From Stercorarius parasiticus (lineage: Eukaryota > Chordata > Aves > Charadriiformes > Stercorariidae), in contig VWZL01004605.1 in assembly GCA_013396915.1 (NCBI GenBank), positions 186,001 through 250,000 of the forward strand: 64,000 nucleotides of DNA, given 5' to 3'. This document shows, in pieces, positions 1 to 12,473 of this stretch. Numbering within the stretch: position 1 is the stretch's first letter; each line of letters opens with the position of its first letter. The position numbers and the translations under genes are program-made. The notes under the pieces were generated by a model that did not search any database, was not told where the DNA came from, and saw nothing but the letters and a program-made list of their open reading frames with translations.

Positions 1-3000
1 CCATTTCCACTGGAAGTGGATTTGCACTGTGGTCTTAACACATGTCCATGAACATGCCCACCACAAGGAACTGACAGCGCCGTGACATTGTGTTTGTTTA
101 GAATTATCTTAATTGATGCTGAAACTATTCATTGCTTCCTGTTTATACAACCTCCAATAATGTCGAAAGATCAAACGCAAAAATCTAGCCTGGCAATTTT
201 CAAAAGCTGTCAGAGAATATAACAGAAATGACTTAGATGAATGTGCTTTCAACTCCCATGAAATGTAAATGTGTGTGTTACACAACAGTCTGCCAGACGC
301 TATGGAAAGCTGTCCATGGATGCTTTTTGTTCTATGAAAACATGAATTTCTTTTGCAATGTCAGGAAGCTTGGGAATCTCAAACAATAATCAAAACATAA
401 ATCAAAATATTTGAGGTTCTTTCTTTCCTGGATCTTCTGTTTGGACTTTGAGCTTGGGATGTCTTCTCTTAAGGTCTGTGGTGAAGGTTTGAAAAACTCA
501 TTGACTCATTTTGGTGTCATGAAAAATGGTTAAGCCATATGTGTCCTATAAAGCCTTATCTGCTTAATTAAGAATTAATTTAATGGGATAAATAGAAATT
601 AATAAGAGATTTCCCTAGGATTATATTATGATTATTATGTATTGATTTGTGTTTTGGTAGCACTTGGTGGCTTAGTGCCTAGGTACCGGAGCATGTGCAT
701 TGTGTGGTTTCTTATCTTAAGATCTGGCCCTGTTTTTCCAGAGTAGCAGAGTTCAGCCCATGGACTCAACAGAAAACTCAGGTACCTTTACATACAAACA
801 CAAGGTATGTTAAAGCATGTTTGGCGTTTGAAAGGGCAAGAAACTGCCTATGGGGATGTAACTGTTGCTTCTACGTCACCTCTATAAACTTTCAAGAGCG
901 GGAAAACAGATGTTATCATTTCAATAAACAAAATGAATACCTCTTTCAACTCCATCTGAATATTTTAACGATCTTCCTTGGGAAAAAAAAGGAGGGTTTG
1001 GCCTTTCAATCAGGCATCAATGTGGCACCTGCTCAGCATGGGTGTGTTTTTCCCCCGTCTTTATTGCAAAGCCATGAAGCTTCTCTAGCCCATGAGCAGT
1101 TGGGCTTTGTGCAAATTCTAACAATTAGATTTTTTGTGACACATAATAGTTTTGTTTGTCAACTTTGACATTATTCCAGCAAAGCATATCATTCTGAGGT
1201 CTGGTGTTGGAATATGAGGAATTATAATCAGCATACTGTAATGTGTCGTCTGGCTGTAGCCTCTTTTCACAAGACTAAATATTCCCCTACTGATGCAGAA
1301 CTGTGATTCAAAGACCTCCTTTTCATTGGTTCCTTCTTCTCCTCATAACTTTACAATTGTCCATAGCCCTGTGCTTTGTGTTCTCTTCCTGGAAAATGGC
1401 AACAAGGCGTATTCTCTTCATAATCTACTCTGAGATTTAAATATGAAAAGAAGGTGGCAGAGGACAGTTTAGCAGCAACTTCTGCTGAAGAATTCAGATC
1501 TACTAGGAGTGGTGGGTAGCTATCCTATAGGCAGACTAAACATGTTAAAGCAGGGAGCATTTACTGGGCTTGCTTACCTCCTCACTTTACAATTCATCAT
1601 TTTATCTTCCACTTAGATTCGCTCTAAATAGTCATGGTGCAGGATAAAGAGGAAACCGTTCATGACATCTGTGAGTGTGATAAAAATTATTCTAAGAAAA
1701 AGTTCAACTACCTGAAAGAGAAAAACATTTTAGTCTCCAGACTCAAATATCTCTTGATTTTCAGAGGCTCTTGCCTAAATCCAGTGAATGCAATGGGAAT
1801 CATGGGAGGCTGTGATCCTCGTAGCCAGGCCTATGTTCTCCAAAAATGAGAGTCAGCGTGGCATCGATCTTATCGTTGGAGACACTCTGCAGCTTTCTGA
1901 TTGTATATTGTACATCTCTGACTTTTAGAAGAGATGATTATATTTAGTTAATCCTATGGATCCTCAAATCAAACCTTGTATAGTCTTCTGGGAGAGGTTA
2001 AAAGCTTTCAAGTGGTTTTGTGTTCAGACGTAAAATAGATCTGGGTGTATATACTTATATATATGTATGTATGTGTGTATATGTGATGATGTACATTATT
2101 TTCAGCTGCCTAAGATATCTCCACCCTTGTTTCTCGGGAAGGACTGAATTTTCAGTCTGGTTTCAGTGTCCCCGGTTGACTGCAAACTGTAAAGTTGCCA
2201 TGTATGTCTCAGATCTACCACTGCCAGGCACTTTCATGCATATTGATGTTTTTCACTTAGAAAAAGCAAACGGGGAGCATCTTCCAGATGTGAAGGAATC
2301 AGAGCTTCATTCCCGAGGGGAGAAGACTTGAAATATTTATAACATTCATACTGCAGCTAGGTAACAAGGGCGAGGGGAGGTATGCTTGATATCATTTGTC
2401 TCAGCATCTGAGGTTGAGTCATAGTAATACCCCCCGCCTTTTCCTCTCAGCCTACCTTTTTAAAAAAAAAACTAACTAAAAAACACAAAGGAAACACTTT
2501 TCATGTCAACTGTATGAGTTAATGTACGCTGTCTCTTATTTAAATCCAGGGAAGAACAGTAGATATTATCTATTGTCATCCCTTCACGCTGCATTACTGG
2601 ATACTAAAACACCTTTGCATAATTACCATTTTGAAAAGCAAACTGAAACTAACAAATGTCACATGTTCCCCTCCTTTCTCCCTTCCTCCTCCATCCAGCG
2701 CAGCTGCTTTTGAGGACAGCCAAGTTTCTAATTCTGTTCCTCCAATTATTCCCCTTTCAGGGTTTCCTCTGTGTTTCTCTTCCTCTCGGGTTAACTCCAG
2801 CCATTGCCATGCTCCCTCTTTAACTTCTGCCCCTGGTCTTTTTTTCCTAATGCTTCCCATTCATTCTACTTCTCATTTGCCTCCTTTCTGGGTTGGCCAA
2901 GCACTTTAAAAAGTCAGCCTGTTTTTCCACGTCCCAAAGCCTGACCATGGGAGACAGGTTTCAACCAGCCCGACCGAAAACCTCACTGAACTCTAGACAC

Positions 3001-5063
3001 ACATGGTTGCAGCCCCTTTCAAAATTTGCTGCAGGTTTTGAGTTGATGAAAGCTAGTGGTACACCATTGTCTTGAGTTTGACACTAGTTTACCACAGCTA
3101 AGGATCTGCTGTTATATCCTGCATTATTCACTGGAAACAAATCACAGAAAAAACATTTGAGTGACATATAAGACAGACTGAAGTCTCACCTTTACATGCG
3201 TATGTGTTTTACTGCTGTGTCCTTCTACCTTCTGCGTGTGCCTTTCTCTCATAATCTAGACTCTATGCTATTTGAACAGAAGGGCAACGGTCCAGATTTA
3301 TTTAATTCAACCTAAGTTCTTCTGGTTACCTTTGCTGTTGGTTGACTTCAGACAATTTTTAGTAGTGACACTGATGAGAAAGAGCCTTTCTTCTTTCAGG
3401 GAGCTATTATGCACCTCTGCAGTACCATGACTTACTACCATCTCCAGGAGCACATATAGCTTCAATAAGGAGTAAGACAAACAAAGGTTCAGAGAATGAG
3501 AAGACAATTACAATTTAAATGAGAAAGCGAGAGGGGAAAAACTCTGCACATCCTCACATCTTGTGGGATGTTACTCAGGAGGAAGGAGGGTAGTAGAAAG
3601 AGCCAGCACCATCTTTATCCTCCTTTTCCGAGCTATGCGTATGAATAAAACAATTACCTGGGATGGTGAAGCAGGTCTATGGTAGACCCAGAATATGAGA
3701 CTAGGTTACCTGATTCCTGTCCCTGTGTCATACCCACCAACAACACTGCCTCACCTAATTGTGTAAAAATTGGCATCACGTCAGGGTGGAACATTCTGTG
3801 CCTCTACAGCGTTGATTGCTCCCTCACTGAAAACAGTCCTGTGTGTTTACAAGCTCCACTACTGTACCTCCTAGTGTTAAATTCCACTTGGGTTACAGAT
3901 GAGTCCAGGATGGCTGAATTTCGGCAGTTTGCTCTGGCTTATGTTTTGAGCCTTCCTGGACAACCACAGCATGTTGTTCCCAATGAGACTAATTCCAAAT
4001 GAGCCAATAAGTGCTTTCATACAAAACAGCTGCTTTCAGCTCCCTATCTGTAGAGCAAATTAGCCTTCACTTTTAAATTGTCAATTGTGATGTTACCCTG
4101 TGTTTAGACCAGCTGTATCCCTTCACAATAATAAAAATAATTTTTCAATGGTTTGAAATTTCACAGTGTAGAAAAGTATAAAATACCAGTTGAAGCTGTT
4201 ATCTTCTCTGTGAATATTAGCTCCACAGCAGGGATTTCCCCAACTCCTGGAGGTCATTCAGGCCCTTGACGGGCTGTTGTAGGCTCAGCATATCTCTCCT
4301 TTCCTGTCCAGAAAAGACATTGTAGGGATACAACTCCACGATCATCTGGGCACAAGCTTCTCTGAGAAGTAACCCTGTTACTTTTAGGGAGAAGAGCCAT
4401 CCATTAGTCAAGATTTGAACGGAAGAGTTTTAGAAATTTATAAAAAAAACAAAATTTTGTTTCACAGATAATTAAGAATTTCTTTAGTAAGAAATGTCTC
4501 TTTGAAATAAAAAATTAAAACATTTCATTCTTAAAATTTAACAGAAGCTTTTTGCTATTTTCAGTGTTTTTCCATTTTCTTTTGTGGCTGAAAACAATTC
4601 AAGCTAAATTTGTAATTTTTACATCAGCTGCATCTCCATTTTTTTGGATGGAAAAGAGACTCATAACAATGGGGTATTAGACTGTGGCTTCTGGAAGAAA
4701 CAGAAATGTTGTGAGCATTTTTGTATTTACCATGCAATGAAGATTTCTGCTTTGGAGCAAGGAGGCTGTCAAGGTGCAATAAAGACTGAAGGGTCCTTGG
4801 GGGCCGTGGGTTCTCCTACTGGGGACTGGCAGCACAGGGCCCTCACAGCCAGGGCCCACACCACCGCCCCTAGCCAGGGAGCAGGGCAGGCAAGGGGGCA
4901 GCCAGAGGCAGTCCCAGGCATTGCGTATCTCCGTGGAACCGGAGCTAGGTTGAAGTCACACCAGAACATCAGCCTGCAGCTGAGGGATCAGGTCCATTGA
5001 GGGGACAGACACTTCCCAGGATGGCTTGGCAGGTCCACAGGGACAAGACAGTGAATGAACAGA
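1..5063. other. unannotated single-copy-like DNA
   Basis: I recognise no gene or interspersed repeat here. The longest open frame (plus strand, 695-1168, 157 codons) starts in AT-rich sequence, has no domain-like pattern or splice context, and is of a length expected by chance in a window of this size. A short TA/TG-rich microsatellite lies at 2045-2086. From about 4780 to 5063 the sequence becomes clearly richer in G and C than the DNA to its left, and it abuts the first CR1. Confidence 0.6.
2045..2086. repeat. TA/TG microsatellite
   Basis: An interrupted alternation of TATA, TATG and TGTG units runs over about 40 bp. It is imperfect, so it is probably an old dinucleotide tract. Confidence 0.6.
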
Positions 5064-5636
5064 AGATCATAGAATCATAGAACCATAGAATGGTTTGGGT
5101 TGCAAGGGACCTTAAAGATCATCTAGTTCCAACCACCATGGGCAGGGACACCTGTCACTAGATCAGGTAGCTCAAAGCCCCATCCAATCTGGCCTTGAAC
5201 ATTTCCAGGGAGGGGGCATCCACAGCTTCTCTGGGCAACCTGTTCCAGTGTCTCTCACCCTCACAGTAAAAAATTTCTTCCTGCTATCTAACCTAAATCT
5301 ACCCTCTTTCAGCTTAAAAGCATTACCCCTTGTTCTATCACTACACTCCCTGGTAAAGAGTCCCTCCCCATCTTTCCCGTAGGCCCCCTTTACGTACTGG
5401 AAAACTGCTATAAGATCTCCCTGGAGCCTCCTCTTCTCCACACTGAACAACCCCAACTATCTCAACCTGTCCTCACAGGAGAGGTGCTCCAGCCCTCTGG
5501 TCATCTTCATGGCCCTCCTCTGGACTCAATCCATGTCCATAAGAAGGTCTATGTCCTTATTCTGTTGGGCCTGCAGAGCTGGATGCAGGACTCCAGGTGG
5601 GGTCTCATGAGAGCGGAGTAGAGAGGCAGAATCAAA
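5064..5636 (-). mobile_element. CR1 LINE, 5'-truncated 3' end
   Basis: The left edge carries the CR1 3' tail repeat in reverse complement (ATCATAGAATCATAG units), followed by the conserved TGGTTTGGGTTGCAAGGGACC block, so the element points to the minus strand. The minus-strand frame at 5172-5456 encodes the last part of CR1 ORF2, after the reverse transcriptase, including a [20 protein letters not shown] stretch typical of the family. The copy breaks off at its 5' side near 5636, as is usual for CR1, which inserts by target-primed reverse transcription and is mostly 5'-truncated. Only the C-terminal part of ORF2 remains, so it is not an active gene. Confidence 0.95.
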
Positions 5637-7128
5637 GAGGAGCGTTTCTACTGTGAAAAAAGGTCACTAACATTCCTTCTCATGAAACAGGAACACTGAT
5701 CTTGTCCTGGTCTAATGAATCAATGACATATTTAAATGTTCTTGGAAGTCTCCTATCCAGTTGTCCAGCTAGATGGGATTATAGCACCAAGCAGCGAGCT
5801 TTACTTTCAGTGCTGCCTAAAGGCAGCAGAGACTCCAGCAGATTGAAACAAGGGCTGAACACAATTATAGGTGGTATACAACGGAAAAATGTACAAGCAC
5901 AACTGTGGTTCAGAGTTAAAACTCAGGCAGATAAAATACTGCATTCCTCTGCTTCCAATTAGCATGAGAAAGATGTGTTCTCGGCAATTTCTCCTTTATG
6001 CTCATTTGAGAAAGAAGAGTTAATTTAACTACAGTTAATTTCATGCCCTCTATAATGTACCCAATTATATCATCCTAATTATTTCAAGCCCTCATGTGCC
6101 TTGGTTGAGTGCCTTTTTTGGAAGAGTATATTAAATAACGATTATCCTCCTCATTAATACAATGCACGATAAAGAGAAAACAAACAAGACATGTCTGAAA
6201 GGCATAAATATCATTTATATTTTTTACTCACTTTCACCCTGATCTTTCCACGACAGCAGTAACATTAGTCACGGTGACATGAGGAGGCTGGGAAATTTTT
6301 TGTCTTAACTTGTCATTCCAGTTTTGTCTGGTTAATGTGTAAGGGTATGGGCATCCTAGAAGCTGGGCTTTTCTGAGAGATCAGCTATTATTAACCTATA
6401 GCACTAGGTTACAGCTGCAGAAGTTGAGACTTAAATTAGTTCTAATTCATCCTTGTTTTACTAATTTGGACAATGAAGCATAAAGGAGCAAGTCATACTA
6501 AAGAATAAGGGAGGAGGGTCACATTAATCTCTTATGCATGAAGACTAAGATGTGGCGGAATCAGTGCTATCTCATCCATATGAAGATAGACAAGATTTGG
6601 ACATAGTGTATGAGGCAAATGTGTCTTCCCATACTTCTCCCCATAACATGGTAGCGTTTGATTCGTCAATTTGTAGGTCTATTGCGCAGTTCTGTTTGTG
6701 ACACCATACATCAAAAGCTCAAAAAAATTGACCTCTGCCTCCTGCTTTCTTGCATATGCGTCCAGGTCTCAGACAGATGCTCAAGCCTCTGCCCTGCTCT
6801 GTGCGCCAGATTGCTGACACCCAACACCCATGTGGTAGGTGACATCATTATGAAGGACAAGCAGCAGTGTCGGGATACAGAGAGCAGTACAGTCAGTTAA
6901 GATGGCAACCTTCAACTATCATGCGATTAAGCAACATACCATGGCCTTCCCCATTCTGTGAGAAGTCCCTCTACAACACTGGAAAAGGAAATACCTGAGA
7001 GCTGGGAGTGAGAGTAACAAGCGCTGTGATCAGAATAGATGCTTTAGTCTGGAGACTGTTGAACCAATGGTAGAACAGTCCCCAGTGAGCTCAGATAAAG
7101 GATTGCTGTAAAGGATAACATAATCGTA
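5637..7128. other. unannotated DNA with an AT-rich motif cluster
   Basis: There is no gene or recognisable transposon. Positions 6010-6220 are AT-rich with many TAAT/ATTA cores (homeodomain-type sites) and little simple-repeat structure, which suggests a conserved non-coding element by composition only. Confidence 0.5.
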
Positions 7129-7823
7129 AGATCATTGAATGATAGAATGGTTTGTGTTGGAAGGGATATTTAAAGGTCATCTAGTCCGATCCCTTCGACA
7201 TGGGCAGGGACACCTGTCACTATATCAGGTAGCTCAAAGCCCCATCCAACCTGACTTTGAACACTGACAATGATGGGGCATCCATAGCTTTTCTGGGCAA
7301 CCTGTTCCAGAGTCTCACCACCCTCATGATAAAAAAAAATCTTCCTTATATACAATCTAAATCTACCCTCTCAGTTTAGAACCATTGCCCCTTGCCCTGT
7401 CACTACAGGCCCTGGTAAAAAGGCTCTCTCCATCTTACAAGCCCCCTTTAAATATTGAAAGATCACAATAAGGTCTCCTTGGAGCCTTCTCTTCTCCAGG
7501 CTGAACAACCCCAACTCTCTCAGACTGGCCTCATAGAAGAGGTGCTCCAGCCCTCCAATCAATTTCATGGCCCTCCTTTAGACCCGCTCCAACAGTTCCA
7601 TGTGTGTCTTGTCCTGAGGGCTCCAGAACTGGACACAGTACTGCGGGTGGGGTCTCACCAGAGCAGAGGGAGAGAATCACTTCCCTGACCTGCTGCTGCA
7701 GGTCACGCTGCTTTTTATGAAGGCCAGGACACGATTGGCTTTCTGGGCTGTCAGTGCACATTGCCAGCTCGTGTCCAATTTTTCACCCACCAATATCCCC
7801 AAGTTCTTCTCTTCGGGGCTGAA
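7129..7823 (-). mobile_element. CR1 LINE, 5'-truncated 3' end
   Basis: The left edge has a mutated CR1 tail (ATCATTGAATGATAG) followed by TGGTTTGTGTTGGAAGGGA. The body runs parallel to the copy at 5064-5636 and reaches further 5', to the block reading ACCAATATCCCCAAGTTCTT near 7790. Minus-strand frames at 7371-7568 and 7531-7761 hold broken pieces of the ORF2 C-terminus (again a [14 protein letters not shown] stretch). The reading frame is interrupted, so this is a dead copy. It lies about 1.5 kb from the first copy in the same orientation. Confidence 0.95.
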
Positions 7824-10800
7824 TATATGTAATATAAGGGTCAAGATAGGATAAAGGACAATGGCGGCTCATATAATTTTCATTCACGCAAACTTTGTGA
7901 AGTGCAGAAGTGTATATGCTGTATATGGGGCAATCACAGAGATGATTTCTTCATTTTGTTGTATCAAGATCAGCAGAAATGGAAAGGAAATTAACCTCTG
8001 CTGTGTTGTCCGTAAATCTCAAGCAACTGGATAACAGCGTCCTATTTGGAGTTGGAAAGTGTAGCTGGCCTTTGGTAGCCTCCTCCTTCCCACCTGTTCT
8101 GGCTATTGCTTAACTGGGAAGATGAATAATGAATCAGCCGTTTCAGGCTCTTTCAGATTCTACCTTGTCTGGAAGAGAAACTGCAAGACTCATCAAGCAG
8201 AGGGTAATAAAAACATGTGCAGACAGAAATACCCTGAGTCTACATAAGCTGCTGTTGCTTCTGCCATTTGGCTTATGTAAAGATTCTTTAAATCCTCTTA
8301 GAGTAAAAGGCTGTAGGGGAGTATGCCGCTGGACTGATAAAAGCACACTGCCTCTTTTGTAACAAGCAGCAAAGAAGCGTTGCTGAGTCATCTTCGGTGT
8401 GAGCTCACTCTTCTTTTTCATTACTGAGCAGCAGGTGTCACGAGCCTTTTCTGATGCAACTGTCAGTAAGAGCTCTGCCGTCACCCACGGTGTCACTTGG
8501 CATCACGGACAAAGCCGGCTGATGATATGAAGGAGAGAGGGTCAGCATTTGATACCAAAGTACAAACAAATTCAGAGAAACATTAACTCATTGAGGAGGA
8601 AAAGGGGGGGTGAACACAGCCCACATAAAAAGAGGATAGGGTACAGGAAACAAAGGGAGAAAGGGAAAAGTCTGCTGCAGGAATGTTACTTTATGCTAGA
8701 CAGAGTTTTCAGCAGGTTTTGCATCAGCCAAGCACATTCTGTACAGCTAAGCAAAGGCATAGACAAAAATAGACTACCCTACCAGGTGAATATTTGTACA
8801 AGCTCTTCTTGGATGAAATGCACTTGGAAGCAACCCGGAGCTGGGCTCCAACCCAAATTAGACTACAATTCCATGTGCAGATATTCAGCTTGATACAGTG
8901 GCTCCAGCCACTCTTCAGCAGATCAATGTTTTTCTCCTATGCTGGCTCAGAATACTGGCGATCAATACAGTCTGGGTAAGCCTGGTGGATCAGTATCCAC
9001 ATAAGTGCATCTATCTCAGCTTTTTCAGGGGTATGTTCCTTCCAAGTGTTTGAAAAAAGTGTAGTTTTTCCCTCCTTTATTTTGACTGTCCTTGGCTAAA
9101 TATAGTCTAGATGCTCATGGAGATCATGTTCTTTTCTAGTTCATTGGCTTCAGTGGGAGAATTGCCTTGGTAATGAATAGTAAATGACTGGTAAAGCACC
9201 AAAAAATTTGGCCCAAAGTGAACACTATGTGATTTTAAGAAAGTTTTCTCCTTCTGCAAAGTTATTCAATCAGGGATCACATTTTTTATTAGGACGGCAT
9301 TTTAGGGGAATGCACCCTCACACCCAGTAGAATTTCTTGAAGAGTTAAACCAGAAGGATTATAAATAAGAGAAAAAGTGACCTGTGAGCCTTCACCCCTA
9401 AAACAGAAATACAGATTTTCTAACTTCTGTTTGTCTCGTATAAAAACATGCAAGCATAAGCATGCCCAGTGGTTCAAGTTCTTGCTCTGCATAGGACATA
9501 GCTCAAGTTGCTTTTTCATCAGGGACTACTTGTAGTAGCCTGGTGAGGACTAGGTCCAGTAACCATCTTGTCTGCCCAGTGTAGTACCATTAAGCAAATG
9601 CTGTGGCTCACTACACGGCTTACAGGGAGATTATGTGCTTAGAGTGGGATTCAAAGCAGGTTGTATGCTAAGTAGAGAGCTGCAGTATGTAGCTGAAAGA
9701 TAATCAGGAGACAAATGCAGGGCCTGGGTGGGCAGGGGCAAGATCCATGTCTCCAGAATCCTCACTCCAGATCCAGAGCTGGGATACTACCCCCAAGCGT
9801 ACATGCTCACAATTGGTTTATTTTGGGAACCCAAGTCTTACTTGTTTCTCCTGAAATGGTGATCCAGTTCTTATTGTCACTTCACAACCTCCTTTCCCCA
9901 CCACACTTCGTACAGTAGTCGGTGGCTGCAGGACTCGCCTAGGATGTCAGTGGCCCCTTCTCTGACTGGGGAAAAGCTGTTAGTTATCACCAATTATCAA
10001 GCTGGATTTGGGTTACCTTACAGAGTTCTTGATGAAGCTGTGCAGCTGTAGCATAGGATTCGAGAATTCCTGGGACAAAAGCCGTGCACAAGCAAAGCTG
10101 ACTATAGTCTCCTTGGAAGGGGGAGACTTGGATATTTGTCAGTGTCAGTTTAATAGGTTTTCCTTGACACACTCACTGGATATAGCACACGCATTCTGCT
10201 GATGAGGCCAGATAGTAGCTTAGGTAGAATCTGACTTCTTTTGGCTATCCTTGGAGAGCAAAAAAACAGAGAATGAACACTTGTTGGACTACAGGCTCTA
10301 TTGTTATTATCTTTTTACCTTAATTTTGTGCTCTAGAAATTAGCTTGCTAAGTCTGAAGAAGAGAGAGTCTTTTCAAGCTCTTCCAGAAGCTGACTCAAG
10401 TTGACAGTTCTTACAAAAGTTTTGTTGGACATGTCTAGTTCTCAAAGTGCTTCATAACATTTTTGTCTTAGTTAAGAGCTTTTGAGGACCAAAATGGGTC
10501 ATAGGATTCCTGTGCTTTGCCTAGACAAATAGATCCTATCTCTTCTCCAAAAACTCAAAGCCAGGTGCTCCATCAATACCAAACACCAGAATATTTGATC
10601 CACCAGTGCTCTGCTTGCCTATCCATTTGCTGCTGCTTCTCAAGCTGGGACATCAGTCCTGCACATGGACATTTGTCACAGAGCCCTGCCCACGGCACTT
10701 TGAGTGTCTGCTGGCCCTGGGCATATTTCTGCCGTGGAGCACAAATGAAGGTCATGAGCCCTTGTATCTGATGTAGACTTGCCTGCTCTATCCATTTCTT

Positions 10801-12356
10801 TTCTGCTGTAGTGCATATCTTAGAAGCAGGAGAAGATGCTGATCAGTGGAAGAGAAGTATTTCACTGAAGTATTCCCCCATCACCTTTAACAACTCCAGT
10901 TGACTTCTGACAGAAACAATGTTGCAGCCAACTGTTTGCCTTGAGGCCAGCACACAAAGCCAGGCCAAAATCCGTGCAGTGGTAACACAGTGCAGATGCC
11001 ATGTTAACTACTGTCTACCCTTCCACCAGCTCAAGGGGTGTTTATTTCCTGATAAGCCTGTGTTCATCTCTGCAGGGGTACCAACTCCATCAAACTGTTC
11101 CTGAAAGATGGTTCAAAATTTCAGCAGTTCGTATAAAAAGTGGGACTAATATAAATGCTTTGTGAAGATACGGTTGGTTTACTGTTGCCTGGAGAGATTC
11201 CCTGCCTGTATCGCTGTATTTTGAATCATTTTGAATATCACTGCAAAACTTCTCTTAAGCAGCACTGCTTTCTTGTTACTCTTGCTTACATCTGTTCAAT
11301 GTAGTAATGGATATTTTTTGGCTCTAAGCAGTTATGCAGCATGACACTTGGCAAATAGATGTCTCTGTGTGCAATAGCTACTGTTTATTGAAGACTCATT
11401 TGGCCCTTGTCCCCTCTGGGTGAGACAAAAGTATAAATATATCGCTATAAACTGCTCACCAGCCTTTCGTTGCTACTGTCACCTTTCGGACTGACATTGC
11501 TTACGCTTGAGCTCTGCCCTGGACTGAACTCTTTTGGGAAAATTTAAAGGATTTGATTTTAAGCTTCAAATTTATTGTGTATATATTTGCTGAATGACAA
11601 GTTGTGCTTCTGCTATCTAGTCAACAGCATATCTGTCCTTTTTAAGTAGCATGCTGTTTATATGTGATACAATTATTTCCACTAACCACTCAGAATCCAA
11701 CTGATCACTCTCGCAGCCATAAATGAATCTGTTTGACAACCTGTTCTCTGCACAGTAGGTAGTCTTCCACCCGCCAGCTAATTTATCACCGCATCTGCCT
11801 TGCTCTGCCAAGGGATATGTTCCAGTGCATTTATTCTGTTTCTAAAAGCTTGTGACTGGCCATTAACTTGGGAGGAGAGACATGTAGAAGAACAAAAATT
11901 TTATATGTCTTTCTGTCTTTGTGAAACTCTTGCTCGCAGCATCTCAAAGAGATCTCCTCCATTAGTCGTTTTCATTCTCTTTTACGGGCTGTACTTCCCA
12001 GTAATCGCAGAGACCCCCAGCAGTCCAGCTGGTTGGCCCAGGCTGGATGAGAATGTTTCTCAGCATTGGTGAGAAGTGCTTAATTGATATTAACATGGAT
12101 GGAAATGGTCTGCTCAGCCATAGGACAGACGTCATTTGGTACACTTTCCTTCCCTCTAATGGTATAGTGCTCATGCAACCTGAAAGGACCATCTGCAGAT
12201 CTTTGAGATTAGTGCAGGCCTGTTTATTGTCTGGCTTTTCTGTTGGTTTCCTATCTGTCTGGATCGGCTGTGCTAATCGCCTTGATATATGAATGTCCAG
12301 GTTGCCTAGATATCCCAGCAAGCAGCAGATTTTTTTAGCAGGCATTTATTCCTAAT
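7824..12356. other. unannotated single-copy-like DNA
   Basis: I see no gene, RNA gene or clear transposon. Open frames up to about 117 codons on both strands (for example 8143-8496 minus and 8549-8893 plus) overlap one another and have no splice context or domain pattern, so I treat them as chance. Confidence 0.55.
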
Positions 12357-12473
12357 TCAAAGGAAGCCTAAGAACTTGCTAAACTGAGCAGCCACCACAA
12401 TGGGAAGACCTTCATCATCCAGATCGTCTGAGACAAGCTCTTCTGCCGCGCTGCTAAGCAGTGCTTTTGCGGT
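12357..12473 (-). other. weak candidate 3'-terminal coding exon
   Basis: After a minus-strand TTCAG at 12474-12478 the frame reads 38 codons to a TGA at 12357-12359. The predicted peptide is unusually protein-like for its size: a small-residue start, an acidic core (EELVSDDLDDEGLP) and a hydrophobic end (IVVAAQFSKFLGFL). The segment holds several CpG dinucleotides, rare in the surroundings. Against it, the upstream polypyrimidine tract is poor, an in-frame stop lies four codons upstream, and no partner exon was found. It may be a pseudogene scrap or chance. Confidence 0.17.

Noticed and set aside
695..1168. 157-codon plus-strand open frame, the longest in the window that is not N-padded
   Set aside because: AT-rich, Cys/Phe-rich random-like peptide, no domain pattern, no splice context; a frame of this length is expected about once by chance here.
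11962..12345. 127-codon minus-strand open frame
   Set aside because: A plus-strand frame is open across much of the same stretch (12047-12292); no family resemblance.
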